This document shows positions 12,727 to 24,925 of a stretch of 64,000 bases of DNA, piece by piece; positions within the stretch are counted from its first letter, which is position 1; each line of letters starts with the position of its first letter. The position numbers were made by a program, and so were the translations under genes. The DNA comes from Cryptomeria japonica. Lineage: Eukaryota; Streptophyta; Pinopsida; Cupressales; Cupressaceae. Location of the stretch: assembly GCF_030272615.1 (NCBI RefSeq), contig NC_081406.1, positions 484,001,900 to 484,065,899 of the forward strand. Direction: 5' to 3'. The notes beneath the pieces are model-generated. The model worked only from the letters and a program-made list of their open reading frames with translations, ran no database searches and had not been told where the DNA came from.

Positions 12727-14256
12727 AAATAACCCTCTTGATGATAAAAACCAATGAAAGTGGGGTCACTCTCTTTAAATTCTTGTTCTAACCTCATCAA
12801 ATTACCCCATTTCTTTCTTCTCTCTTGCACAACAGTCCTTTCCATCAAATTCCTAACTAAATCCTCTTCATCAAGAGGCTCATGATGTTTCACTTGTGCC
12901 CAAGGTGTCATTCTCTTTAGTGAAAGTTTCATAAACTGCTCAGGGTCACAAAACCTAGAATAAGCAATTACCATTTTTTATTGTTTTAACCAATTATTAA
13001 TTTCATCTAAGGCTCGTTTGCCAATGGTAAATTCCAGAAATACCCAAATGAATTCAATTATGGCTAATCTCATTGGAACAAATTTTGGTAAAATGTGTGG
13101 GGGTTGAGGACATCCATATACCCTCATGACAGTAAAATTATCAAAGAAATAAAAATCCCCCCACTTATGAGTAATCCAATTAGGGAGAAAACTGATGTGG
13201 CCTCAAAAGCCTCCTCACACCAAGGATAAGTCTTTCTTTCTTTGTTCTTAACATATATGTGATAGGTAAAACAATCAAATTTTGAAAATAAAGAAAAGAG
13301 GAATCATAAGTGCTACTATTCCACACGTGTGTCCACTTTTGTACTGGCATAGGCATGTTGAACTCCACTCTTTCCAGTACCAATTCTTTTTCCATCTTGT
13401 TCGCATTGTAGTACAAAATCAAGTGCATCAATATGGAATAATATTTGAAATTAATGACAACAACATTCTTCTTAATGTCCACCAAGGCGTCATGGATGTG
13501 CTACACCAAATATCTGACCTAATCATAATCTGTATTGACTTCTGGGTGCTATATGTTCATTGCCATCATCAAAAGCTTAGATGGCACCGTACTGCTCCCA
13601 TCCATTCCCAACACCTTACATAATCCATAAAATGTGCACTTCATATAGAAATAGAAAGTACTCAAATCAAAGGACTCCTCCACATTGTCAAGAATCGGAA
13701 TCAGAGACCAGCTGCCAGACCTAGGCATGTATCGAGGAATCACATGCTTCTTCAGACCATTCTTATTATTCTTGTAATCCTTCTTTTCTCTATCTAGGTC
13801 TATATCCATGCAAGTTGCACCAGATATCTGGAAAGCTTCAACAAAACTAGCCCTATTGATGGTAACTAGGGCAGATTTTCCCTTCTTTTGAATTACCCTA
13901 GTTATAGGACAATATGCCTTCGCCAGCTCTCTAACCAGGTCCACATCCATGTATACATCAGGCACAACCAATTTAGCCATGTTCAAGTCCCAAGGATTAG
14001 ACATGTGAACTCCCTTTACCTTGTTGTTCCAGAAGTATGAAAAATAGAGATAAGTGTCAGAAATATCAAGGGTCTCTGGGTTTCTACACTGGATGCATGT
14101 GTCTTTCCAAGCATACTCATTCATGGACAACCCATTAGATGTCCCTAGAAGCAATTCAATAAATTATTCTGAATACTTCATCTCTCTAGTTGGTTTCCTC
14201 CCTGACGCCTAAGAACTGCTGCTACTCGTCGCTCTACTCAACTTCTTAAAGAACAT
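12727..14256 (-). pseudogene. unknown long ORF, N-terminal half (decayed)
   Basis: On the minus strand an ATG at 14256-14254 opens a frame starting MFFKKLSRATSSSSS. After two in-frame stops near 14208 and 14165 it continues through 13549-14154 (an open stretch of about 200 residues), then 13180-13485 and 12727-12974 with frame changes between them. Recognisable pieces include VVPDVYMDVDLVRELAKAY and, further on, a stretch with INFKYYSILMHLILYY. I do not know the family; it carries no retroviral motif. The start is chosen because it lies downstream of a TATA-like box (14424-14437) and a leader of about 170 bases. The frame runs to 12727 and resumes at 8204 beyond the inserted 4.5-kb element, giving an original product of roughly 1100 residues. 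It may be a transposon-borne gene. Confidence 0.6.
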
Positions 14257-14423
14257 AGCTTCAAATTTTGCACAATTACAGCTATAATAGAGAACTTGAC
14301 ACCTTCACAACCCTAGGGCCTACAACTTGCAGTTACAGAGAGAAAGCTACCACTCACACCATCAACACTCAGACCAAGGCTCATAAATCATTGCGAGTGT
14401 GCAAAATCCTTAACACAATCCTC

Positions 14424-14437
14424 CCTTTATAATTTTT
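14424..14437 (-). promoter_or_regulatory. candidate TATA box for the unknown ORF
   Basis: The complement reads aaaattataaaggg, a plant-like TATA box, about 170 bases upstream of the ATG at 14256. The stretch between has leader-like composition. This is suggestive only. Confidence 0.35.
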
Positions 14438-14663
14438 GGCCTTGAAAGAACTGGCCGTCATCTCGGCCATTAATGCTCATGCATTCAGCCATTAAAAATT
14501 TAAAACTACAAACTAGTCGTAAAAATAATAACGTCATAATGAGTTGTATGCAAAATTTAGAAATTATCTTAGAATGAAATTTCACTTTAGTATTTACTAC
14601 GCAAAAGGTGCCAAAACAATCCACATGTCAATTCATCATTTGTCTCGACCCTTTGTTTCCATA

Positions 14664-15130
14664 CACCTCAGTAGTCCCCGTCAAGTCATTAAAACATGTG
14701 GCACACAGTCATCAACCCTTTGCTTGAAATAATTCCCATAAGAAAATCTCGCGACCTAGCGACAAGTGCTTACGACTCTATCTCCAGCTCGCAAGCTGAA
14801 AATGCTAAGCCTTCATAACCTCGAGAGCTAGCGATTGGGGCAACTGAACCGCCACTCACCAATTCTCAACCTCAAAATGTTAAGTCCTCGTCACCGTAGG
14901 GACCTAGAGATAGAGGTAACTTTAACCCTTGTCGTGTACTCACCAACATAAAATTGTTTATCTCTTAACCACTAGCACTTCACTCACAAGCTCATGGCTT
15001 GATCACGTCTTCAGACATTTAACCTTACGAGCTGGCGATAGCCATAAAACTTAACCACACACTATCTAGTCGCTAGCTCGTGACCTAAAAATGCTAACAT
15101 TAAAAAAACATGAGAGTTAGTGACAACTGT
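14664..15130 (-). repeat. right copy of a long direct repeat
   Basis: The partner of 2945-3409 in the same orientation, 11.7 kb away. Homology begins at cacctcag and runs to gacaactgt. Unlike the left copy it continues without a break into the 312-bp tandem array, whose first unit starts inside the repeat. If the pair are LTRs, this would be the 5' LTR of a minus-strand element and the left copy a shortened 3' LTR. Confidence 0.7.
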
Positions 15131-16240
15131 ATGAAATGAGTTACTCGCTAACTCTCATAGCTATAATGGATGACATCAGACCAACTCAAGACCTCACGAC
15201 CAAAGCAATTTCATTAACAATCTCCAGCTCGCTAACATAAAATGTTAACACCCAAAGGGCTAGAAACCTCGCAATGTAAACCCAAACCAACTTATCGCCA
15301 GCTCACGGCTTGATCACCTCTTCAGACATTTAACCTCACAAGTTGGCAATAATCGTAAAACTTAACCACAAACTGTCTAGTCACTAGCTCACGACCTAAA
15401 AATGCTAACATTAAACAAACATGAGAGCTAGCGACAAGTGTATGAAATGACTTACTCGCTAACTCTCACGGCTATAATGGATGACATCAGACCAACTCGA
15501 GACCTCGCGACCAAAGAAATTTCATTAACAATATCCAGCTCGCTAACATAAAACGCTAACACCCAAAAATCTAGAGACCTCGAGATTTAAACCCAAACCA
15601 ATTTGTCACCATCTAGCGGCTTGATCACGTCTTCAGACATTTAACCTCATGAGCTAGCGATAACCATAAAACTTAACCACAAACTGTCTAGTTGCTAGCT
15701 CGCGACCTAAAAATGCTAACATTAAATAAACATTCTCGAGCTAGTGACAACTGTATGAAATGAGTTAATCACTAACTCTCATAGCTATAATGCATGACAT
15801 CAGACCAACTCGAGACCTCACGACCAAAGCAATTTTATTAACAATCTCTAGCTCGCTAACATAAAACACTAACACCCAAAAAGCTAGAGACCTCACGATG
15901 TAAACCCAAACCAACTTGTTGCCAGGTCGCAACTTGATCACCTCTTCAGACATTTAACCTCGTGAGCTAGTGATAACCATAAAACTTAACCACAAACTAT
16001 CTAGTCACTAGCTCACAACCTAAAAATGCTAACATTAAACAAACATGAGAGCTAGCGACAATTGTATGAAATGACTTACTTGCTAACTCTCACAGCTATA
16101 ATGCATGACATCAAACCAACTCGAGACCTCATGACCAAAGCAATTTCATTAAAAATATCCAGCTCACCAACATAAAACACTAACACTGAAAACGCTAGAG
16201 ACCTCGCGATTCGAAACCAAACCAACACTCGCTAACTCGC
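14997..16240. repeat. 312-bp tandem array, about four units
   Basis: The phrase gcttgatcac(c/g)tcttcagac recurs near 14997, 15308, 15619 and 15931, and tgaaatga(g/c)tta near 15131, 15442, 15754 and 16066, giving a period of 311-312 bases. Each unit also carries acttaaccaca, aaaaatgctaac, gagctagcgac and gacatca(g/a)accaactc. Units differ by scattered substitutions, so the array is not young. Confidence 0.9.
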
Positions 16241-17216
16241 CACTTAAAATGTTAAACATAAAATTAATCTGCGAGTTAGAGATGAAACATAAAACATGTC
16301 TGACCGACCATTTGACCACCCTTGACATTGACATGGACAAATAAAGAGAGGACAACTCAGATTTTCAATGCATGACAACTAGCCAACGAATACAAAAAGC
16401 AAATACAAAAACCTAATTTCCATGAACATGACCAGAACTTGGGAAAAGTTGCTTCCATAAAACTAGAGGATAAACCCATGACATGAATCGAAGCTAGACA
16501 TGACTTAGCCAAAAAATTGCAGTCCTAACAGGTGTGACCCTTGAAGGCAGATAGACTTTGTCTGGTCTTCTCAATATGAATGGTATTGGGGATTTTTGAA
16601 TTTGGATAATTTGAAGAAGGGAATATATCATATTTTAAGATGAAGATTATGATCACAGAGGACATTTTGAGCCTTGAAGTTGGCATTTTGGAAAAATGGA
16701 AAAAATGTTGTTCTAACATCATGTTAAGCATTTAATGTAGAAAGGTTCTAACAGTTATGCAATATAAATAATTTTATAGATCTTGTGACACAAATTGTTG
16801 CATTTCATGTTAAGAATAATGTGGAACCAATTTACCAAAGATAATATATATTCAAGAATCAAACTTCATACAGAACTAAATATATTCTTGTCGCTCTAAG
16901 AGTCAAGACTCTAAATTTCTTAAACTAGAACTAAAATATATAGTAATAGTCAACATGCAGTTACAAACAACTATCAGAAACTAAATTCTATTTTTTTACT
17001 AATAATTCAAATGCACAATTAAAAATATGAAATAAGTATCCATTCTGATTAACAATTTCAAGGAATACAATATAAAATATCATCAACAACAACTATAGTT
17101 TTGTTACTTGTAAATTGTAATAACTAATATGACTCAAGAAGTGTAGTATAAATACCTAAAAACTGACTACTAATTCACGTCAGTGACTCAGTCTGGACTA
17201 AGGGACTCTGAGGCTT
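16241..17216. other. gene-free spacer
   Basis: Short AT-rich sequence with no supportable gene. It lies between the tandem array and the 3' end of the transposase-like pseudogene. Confidence 0.5.
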
Positions 17217-20007
17217 CTACATCCCAAATGGACTCAAGATCCTAAACTTGACTAGTACTAATAGGTCCATCTTCATTCTGAGTTGGGTATTAAAAAATTT
17301 CTTCATCTTCAATTTCATGATGACTCTAAGATCCATCATTTGTCTCAGCACTAGCAGTAGAACCACCAACTTTTGAAGTGTTGTACAACCCTCATCTTTC
17401 GCGCATGGAATTCCAGATTTCCAGTGCCCTATCATAAGGAAAATCTTGACATTATACCGAGTTACAAACAACCTCAAGCAAGTTTCCAAATTTTTGTCTA
17501 GTTTACTTCTGATCTTTGATTTCAAGCCCTAATGCATTGAAAACTCTCTCATCTTCCACCGACCCCAATATCATTGTTTGACATAAATCAACAAGTTTGA
17601 AATATTCTGGTATTGAAGTATGCAATACTTCACTCTGATCTATCCTTTTCCAAAGCCTTGTTATTTATCTAGGTTCAAATAGATTCTTGAAGTTTTCCAA
17701 CTGTTGTTTCATACACAATGCAAAGCGTTTACATTGTTTTCTAAGATGATCTGAATTTAAAATTCCTTCTATTGGTTGTCCATTGCAATATGTATCTTTT
17801 GAAAATGTCAATATCAATTCCTCTAGCTTTTTGTGAAACACCTTTACGTCATTTGGATTATCTCCAAATGAATGCCAAATTTAGGATACATAGAACCCAT
17901 GGCTTCAAGTATTTCTTCTCGAGGGAATCTTTTAGGAATCTCAGTTGAAATTTAGTATGCAATAGACTTCAAATTATCACTAACAGATTTAACAATCCTG
18001 TCAAAATCTTCCTTTTTAACTGGTAGTGCTCTGCCTCACTTGCCTGTCTTAGATTGGTGCATTGGTATCTAAAATCCTTTTACAAAGCCACATAGCTCAT
18101 TTTTTGCATTGAAATGTATAAAAAATTCAGCATGATTCAAATTTATAATTATCTGCCACCTAAAAATATTTGGGCTTCGCCCTGTTAGATCTGAATATAG
18201 ACCATCTAGGGCCAAGAATGTCATTTTACGCAGAGTGCTATACATAGTTCTATCTTGCGCTTTCTTAACAAGTTTGTTCATTGAATCTAGCATGGGGAGA
18301 AGACTAGCTAAAGTTAACAATCTCTATATCACTTAACTTATGTAAGAGATCAGGAGCTTTGTCTACTGTGAGGCATTGCTCATACATTAGTCCGATCAAG
18401 GAATGATATTCTATTAAAACCCATTCCGCTAGTCTATGCAAGGAGATCCATCTGGTCTCAACATCCCTAAGAAGCTTGTTTCTTGTTGTTACTCCCTCAG
18501 CAAAAATATGAAATTCTGCAAAAAATTTAGGACTTCGGTAGAAGTATGAGTGGATCTCCTAGACCAGATCTTCAACTTTTGACACTGTAGGGAAATTTCT
18601 TACAATTCTATATGCTAAATTTATTCGATGGGCCATGCAGTGAATGGCAAGCATGTATGGTGCAATACTAGTTTGTAATCTTGCACAAAGACCAGTTCTT
18701 TGACCTTACATTACTGTAGCTCCATCAAATCCAACACACACCAACTTCTTGGCAATTGTCAAATCATCCATACTAGCAATTTCATTCAAATCTTTCTTAA
18801 CTTCCAAATATAAATTTTTTTTTGTTGAATTGCCCCTCATTTTACAAACACAGAGTAGATGAAACTCGACAAACGTTTTCTTTTACGGTATACACATGCA
18901 TATAGACCCAAGTAGTGTTATCTACCGCAGCAACTTCATCTATGGATAATGAAATGAATTATGACTCTTTTACACTCTCCTATAAATTTTTCTTTTCCAC
19001 CTCAGTGAGATAGTTTGCCATTTCCCATCCAGCATTTATTGACCAATGTGACATAGGATATTGAGGAACATTCAAAAAAGATAATAAATTACTATATTCT
19101 GGAAAATCTTTCATAGGACACCCTCTCGATAGAATATGAAAAATAAAACTCATCTGAATAGTCATTGCCATGTTTGCATCTTTCGTTGCATGTTCAAGCC
19201 AGCCTTGATTATATTTCCACTATTACCAATCAGTGTCATTTTGTGGTTATGCTCTTCATATTCCATGACATACTTAGCATGAAGACACTCTTCCTTTTAT
19301 TTTCATCTTACTATTGGTGTTTCCTTTCCATCTATGATCCATTTTTCATAAACGTTACCAATATGTTTTTCTATGGTGTCAAGCTTTAGCTGCAACTTCT
19401 TCTCTCTTTTAGTTTTCTAGCTATAAATATTACACCTGCATTTTGTTGGTTGTTCATCATTGTTTGGGATTGGTTCAATGAATGGGTACTTTTCTACCCA
19501 ATCAATCTTAAATCTCCTTGTCATTTCCCACTCCCACCCCATTTTTACTTTTCTTTTTCTTTTCTTCCTACCAACATCATCTTCAATGCTAGCATTTTCA
19601 TCCAAGTGAATTATCTCATTGTGGGTATCCCTTACAACATCTTCTCTCATGCCGGTATTGTCATCCTCATTTGATGCATTTAACTCAATGATAATCCTAC
19701 CTTGTGGTGGTGGTGAGATACTATGAATGGCTTTTGCAATTGCAAAAGTTGATGGACCAGAAACTTTGCCAATTCCAAAGTAAGACTTTATGGTAGTATC
19801 TCTAATTTTTGGGCATTTTGATGGCCTCCCAATCCTTTCACTTACCTAAGGAGTCTTACCCTTTTCTGGTCTCCCAATCCCTTCACTGCCCCAAGGATTC
19901 TTACCCTTGTCTAGCCTCCTGATCCCTTCACCACCTTGAGGAGTCTCACCCTTGCCTGACATCTCAATCCCTTCACCACCCTGGGGAGTCTCACCGTTGT
20001 CTGACAT
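17217..20007 (-). pseudogene. hAT/DUF4371-like transposase pseudogene
   Basis: Reading the minus strand from an ATG at 20007 gives four 15-residue repeats, then IRDTTIKSYFG, an acidic stretch and a basic KKRKRKVK stretch, followed by a segment beginning FKIDWVEKYPFIEPI and a CRC pair resembling the entrance of a TTF-type zinc finger (about 19430). Further on come LVCVGFDGATVM (about 18725), PYMLAIHCMAHRINLAYRI (about 18640) and LRDVETRWISLHRLAEWVL (about 18440). These are hallmark blocks of the DUF4371 / ZNF862-like group derived from hAT transposases. The C-terminal helix block KLDKNLETCLRLFVTRY lies near 17490. Many stops and frameshifts, including one inside the fourth repeat, make it non-functional. 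No terminal inverted repeats or 8-bp target duplication were identified, so it may be a decayed domesticated gene or an old transposon. Confidence 0.8.
19823..20007 (-). repeat. 45-bp (15-residue) coding tandem repeat
   Basis: On the plus strand the phrase a(a/g)tcc(c/t)ttca recurs at exactly 45-base spacing (19831, 19876, 19921, 19966). On the minus strand it encodes repeated units of the type GETPQGGEGIEMSGK at the N-terminus of the transposase-like pseudogene, rich in G, E, P and K and probably disordered. The unit furthest from the start codon contains a TAG stop. Confidence 0.9.
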
Positions 20008-20353
20008 CTTGAACTCTCACAATGAATTAAAACTAATACTATGAATTATGAAGAAATTATTACTCACCTTTATGCTTTCTCAATTCTCTGAATTAGGAAT
20101 CAAGAATGCCTAGGCCTGTGTTGTAGAATTGCAACTTTGGCCCTCTGCCCTACAATCAACTTCAAGGTTTTGACTCAAATTGCGCAATGCAAATCAAGAG
20201 CTCCCAAATTTACTAATCAAACATGAAAAAATTGTAAGGAAGACTATTTGAAACTTTCAATTGTATTTATATCAATCCATGATTCCATTTTTGGTGAATT
20301 TCGCGAGCTTTTCAAAATCCATTTTATTGGCCCTCTAATTTGTATGTAGGTGT
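20008..20353. other. spacer and left flank of gypsy insertion
   Basis: No gene. The last ~60 bases (tattggccctctaatttgt and following) are a partial unit of the 94-bp tandem repeat that continues at 33021 on the other side of the gypsy element. This shows the element inserted into the repeat. Confidence 0.6.
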
Positions 20354-23300
20354 TGTTACCAAATTTTGCACATGCCAAATTTAGTGCGCTAATGAAGCCT
20401 TGCATTCATTCATTTTGAAAAGATCAAATCATGAACCAGGGAGAAATGCACTAGTTTTGTTTAACTTGTTTGCTTCATGTGCAAATACAGGGAAGTAAGA
20501 TAGCATGTGGGTTAAAATGTGGCTCCCACAAGGGTTGAGCTCAACATGTTGTAGACCACAGAGATATTTATGCTCCATTGCTGATGAAAGGCCAAAAGAA
20601 GCTTAGAGAAAATGCAATCGGCCTGTGTAAAGTTTTTACTTGGGTGCCAAAGAGGGTTTTAAAAAGGCTAGAGAACTTCCAAGCATTTTCAGTCGCTAGG
20701 CAGGAAGAAAATTTATCCCACATTGGTCGCGGAGAGGAGAATTTTTGTATTTAAAGCCAAGGTCACATATAACTATAGTGTCAAAGCTTACGGGCTTTTG
20801 GCAAGAAGAGGCAGCTCTTGACCTAGTGGAGCCCACACGCATGCATCTCAAGGCATCCTAAAATTTGTGACTGGCTGGCGGGAAGAGGTTAAAGAGCGAG
20901 CAAGTTGAAGAAAGATCAATAGTAATCACAGAGATCTAATGGTTTTCACTATGAAAAGATGCACATCGGATTATCGTCGTGACTTGGTGACTGATGACAT
21001 GCCAGAGTAGAGGGTACAAGACCAAAGATACATGGGAGACAAGTGGTAGTCCAGTGGCTAGTGACATGGCATGGATGGGTGACATCAAGTAGATCTTGGC
21101 CACAATGAGTCCCAAAAAAGTTTCACTGAAGGCTCAGTTTCATCGACATAATAATATTGATGAAACTATAGGTTCGATGAAACTGGTAAGTGGCTTGCCA
21201 AAGGAATACTTTGGCTAAAATAATGAGATCCAATAGAGCAGGACGTGTGGCGGCCTGGAAGATAGGTGGTTCCCAGGTGGATCTCATGAGCCAATCAGAG
21301 GGTGACACACATTGACACACGGTACAAGACAGAAGGCAGGTCGAGGTTAAAGGGCAAGCAAGTTGAAGAAAGATCTAGTGGTGATCGTACAGATCCGACA
21401 GTGGTCGCTATACCGCTATAGAAATAATCTCACCAGTTATCATAGCAACTTGGCGACTAAGCACGTGTGGAAAAGGAAAAGGAAAGGTGAGTGGCTAAGA
21501 GATTAAAGATTGAGGAGTCTGAGGGCAGATCAACGATTGTCGCTATACAGCATGATGAAGGTGCTCGATAGTTATTCCCTGTGACTTGGTGACTGATGAC
21601 ATGGAAGTAGAGGTGGCCATCCAGGTGGACTTAGAATGAATAAGGATGCGCCACGTGATAGATAGAAGATGAAGAACCAAGGCAGGTCGGGGTTAAAGAT
21701 CAAACAAATTGATCACATCCAACAGTGATTGCACAGATCCAACGAAGGTCGCTAAGGCGCTAATGAAAGTTGCACACAGGGTTATCACCACGACTTGGCG
21801 ACAAGGTGGGTCCAGTCTAGATGATGGTCTAGATAGCAGACAAAGTGGACCCGCAAACCAATCAGAGGCTGACACGTGGTAGAAAATATATAGATGAGCA
21901 AATGTCTAAGTCAACCTTGAACTTGAACTTCAAAATGGTTCAATGGTCAAATGCTTCAAATTTTAGTGGTTCAACGCTTCAAAAAAGGTTCAATGGTTCA
22001 AAGTTCATTAGCATCACTCGTTCTCGTGGGCCTAGGCTGATAAAAGCAAACCAGCTGAGGTAAAAAGCAAGCAGGTTCCTGAAGATCTAGCGATGGTCGC
22101 TATACTGCATGATGATGATGCGCGGTTTTTATTTGCCATGACTTGGCGACCAAGTAGTGGGGCCCAATAAGGAAGCAATTTAGAGGAAGAAATAAAGAAT
22201 GTAGATTAAGGTTGATCGAATGGAAGAGCTTCATTTCGGCAGTGAGTCCAGACCATGCTAAGATGGCAGGGCAGGAACCCCGAAGCCAACCAGGATGTGA
22301 CATGTAGCCAACCTGATAGAAAAGCAGGTGAAATGGAGCGTATCATTGGCCATCAAAATAAGTGTTTCAGTGCTAACCCAATGACCCGATGAAGAAAAGA
22401 AATGCTAGTTACAATCAAAAGCCGAAAGTGGTGGCAGGCAAGGTAGCGTCTAGCGATCCATGCAAAATAAGAAGAAGTCATCCTGTTAAAGCAGATGATT
22501 ATTAAGCTCAGAGAAAGTTTGCATGAGTCTTTCTCATGATCTTGAGGTGATAAGGAATGATTTTGAGCACCATATGGGTCAACGTTTAGTTGACTAAGAG
22601 TTTTAACTGAATTGCATGAGTTTTTCTCATGATTTTGAGCCTTTTTGGTGGCTTTTTATTTCTACTAGAGGATCAGTTTTCAAAGGAGATATTTTCAGTG
22701 AGAGTTCATCTTCAGTCATTCTGGAGTTATCTTTCCTCTACCTTTTGGAAGGTTTTTGTATAAAGTGAAAAAAATTTATCTTTCTTCACTAGTTCTTGAT
22801 GATTCTCTGACTGGTTTTAGCAGAGAATACATTCTTGTAGCTCATATGAAGTTTTATGACAGAATTCAGAATAAAAATTACTAGCTTATGCCTTATGTCT
22901 TTACAGTTCATTTTCTTATCCTTGATTGAGAGTTAATTTATTGTGTTATTGTCTAGATAACCTTTGAATTTTCTATCTCATTTGTAAGACACAGGTTGTG
23001 CATTGTGATAAATTGGGTCATTTGGTTGATTGTGAAAGTTTTCTTTCCTTTCAATTTCTTGAAGTTTAAATCCTTTGCATGAAATATTTATGTGTTATGA
23101 ACCAAAAGTCTATTTGTGTAGATTGGTGTTTTTATAAGTGTATCTCTGTCATTTTGAGATATCTTATTGATGCTTCACCTTGGTTTAGCATTTGCAAGTC
23201 ATTCTACTTTCATTTTTTTTGAAGTTTTTCTACCCCTTTTCTCAGCAAAGATTTAGAGTTATTCACAGTGAACCAATCCTTCATCTGGAGGTTAGTTCTC

Positions 23301-23397
23301 ACTATAGGCAACCCACAGGCCTGAGAATTATCCCATGTGTCACCAAGTTGCTTTAGCTTTCAACTTGTGCACTACTGGTGCAATTTGAGTGACAACA
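20354..23397 (+). repeat. 5' LTR of Tat-like element
   Basis: About 3044 bases from TG to CA, paired with 29965-33020. It carries a likely TATA box (tataaag at 22759-22765) and an aataaaaatt polyadenylation-like site near 22869, both kept in the other LTR. The first half holds several variants of a phrase combining 'gttgaagaaagatc', 'ggtcgctat' and 'cgacttggcgac' (about 20900, 21350, 21530, 21710, 22080), which looks like internal amplification. A palindrome lies at 21137-21166. Confidence 0.92.
21137..21166. repeat. LTR palindrome, 5' copy
   Basis: gtttcatcgacat and atattgatgaaac form an imperfect inverted repeat around aata. The counterpart in the 3' LTR (30757-30786) pairs at 12 of 13 positions, the exception being a G-T wobble. 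A third 'gatgaaac' follows within 15 bases in both LTRs. Confidence 0.7.
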
Positions 23398-23398
23398 A

Positions 23399-23421
23399 TT
23401 TTTGGCATGCCCGATGGGACA
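23399..23421 (+). promoter_or_regulatory. candidate primer-binding site
   Basis: Directly after the LTR comes tttttggcatgcccgatggg. The position and the tgg start fit a primer-binding site, but I cannot assign the tRNA by eye. Confidence 0.4.
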
Positions 23422-23568
23422 CGTTTGAACTATCTCACTTCAACATATATTCACTCTTGCTTCTTTTGGTGTGAGGAGAAGCGATTCCAGCCTTCAGAGG
23501 CAACAATTTTTATACTCGGTGACTCATTTTCTTGGTTTCTATGCAGATCTAGTGACATTTTGTAGCGT

Positions 23569-24925
23569 ATGAGAAAGTATCAAACCAGACAGAGTGAAGA
23601 TCTGGTTGAGCATATTGAGCTACCACCATCGCAGATAAGGTCAAGGACAACAAAAAAGATAGAGAAAGCAACAAATTCAGCAGTTGAGTTTCGAGAAAGT
23701 TCTCCAGTTGAAGTTTTTCAGGAAATTCTAGAATCTGATCTCCTATCTAATTCTTCTCCTCTACCTAATTCTCAGCCTAATTTTGCCACCCGCATAAATC
23801 CTATTTTTGCAACTACTCCAATTCAACCACTTATTACCTAGAATCCACAAGTAAATCCACCTGTTATTCCAATGGCTCTGCCAAGAGCTCATCCTTTTAT
23901 ACCTTTCAATCAAGGCAACCCTTTGACTCTTACTCATTATAATGATATTCCTATAGCAGCATTAAAAAGCCTACCTTTTTTCACAGGAGAAGATCAAACC
24001 ACTCCCATAGAACATATAAGGGATGTAGCTTCGTTGTGTGGTGTACATCATATCACACAAGAGAATGTTGCAATCAAACTCTTGGCTGCCTCATTTAAAG
24101 GGAAAGTGCTTTAGTGGTTCAGAGGACTACCTATAAACTCAATTGATACCTAGGATCAGTTGGGTGATAGATTAAATTCACAGTTTGAGGATGAATCTGA
24201 CCATTTGTCACTATTAGAATAGCTGAGTACCATAAAGAGATCCCCTCAAGAGCAAATGAACAACTTCAATTTTCATTTCCAAAAGACTTGGAGCAAAATC
24301 CCTGACAGGGTAAGGCCTACTCCTACTCATACATTTCTATCTTATCTTAGAGCCCTTAATAGTGACATTTCAGTCATGATTCAGTCTATGGGTTCAAATA
24401 CTCTACCAAATGCATTTGATGTTGCTATTAGGGAAGAAAATTGCCTAATTCAGGCTGGTAAAATAGCCCCTAGGCCCCAATGCCCATATTTCCAGAAATA
24501 CAACCTATTGTACCTCTTTTAGAGCCTCCTGTATTCGTTGTCCCACCTTTACCAGCACTGAATTATCAAGTTGCAGCCCAAGCAAATACTGCCACACTCC
24601 CAAATCAAGAGTTTCAGGAGTTTAAAAATGAAATGAAAACCATGTTCCAAGGCTTTGGTAACAAAATGACCAATATTGAGAAGCAAGTTTACCAAAACAC
24701 CAAGCCTTATCAAGCCCCTTATCAGAATAATCAGCAAAATAGGCTCCTTATCAAGCTGACCCTCAGGGTCAAAGGAGAAATTATAACCAAAGATCCAATA
24801 TACCTTACAATCCCAACACTACCAACACATCCAAAGATATCATCCCAGCTCAAAATACCATGGCATCAGATTATGATTGGTTTTATCCTTGCAACCAACC
24901 TCATAATCAGACCACTTGTTTGAAT
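23569..24925 (+). pseudogene. gag of Tat-like element (broken)
   Basis: A frame opens at an ATG at 23569 (MRKYQTRQSEDLVEHIELP), 172 bases after the LTR. After a stop it continues at 23872, where the capsid-like core FFTGEDQTTPIEHIRDVASL is typical of plant gypsy gag. Stops follow at 24112 and 24151, and the frame changes near 24480. The far end holds a glutamine/asparagine-rich stretch and, in another frame near 24880, YPCNQPHNQTTC, a remnant of a nucleic-acid-binding zinc knuckle. The product would have coated the element RNA in cytoplasmic particles. It is not translatable as one chain now. Confidence 0.85.

Noticed and set aside
13282-13623. Plus-strand 113-residue frame
   Set aside because: Shadow of the minus-strand unknown ORF, which is continuous across this place.
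14997-16240. CRISPR-like or satellite locus
   Set aside because: Units are 312 bp with no spacer pattern, in a plant genome; it is a tandem repeat attached to a dispersed element, not an array of short repeats with unique spacers.
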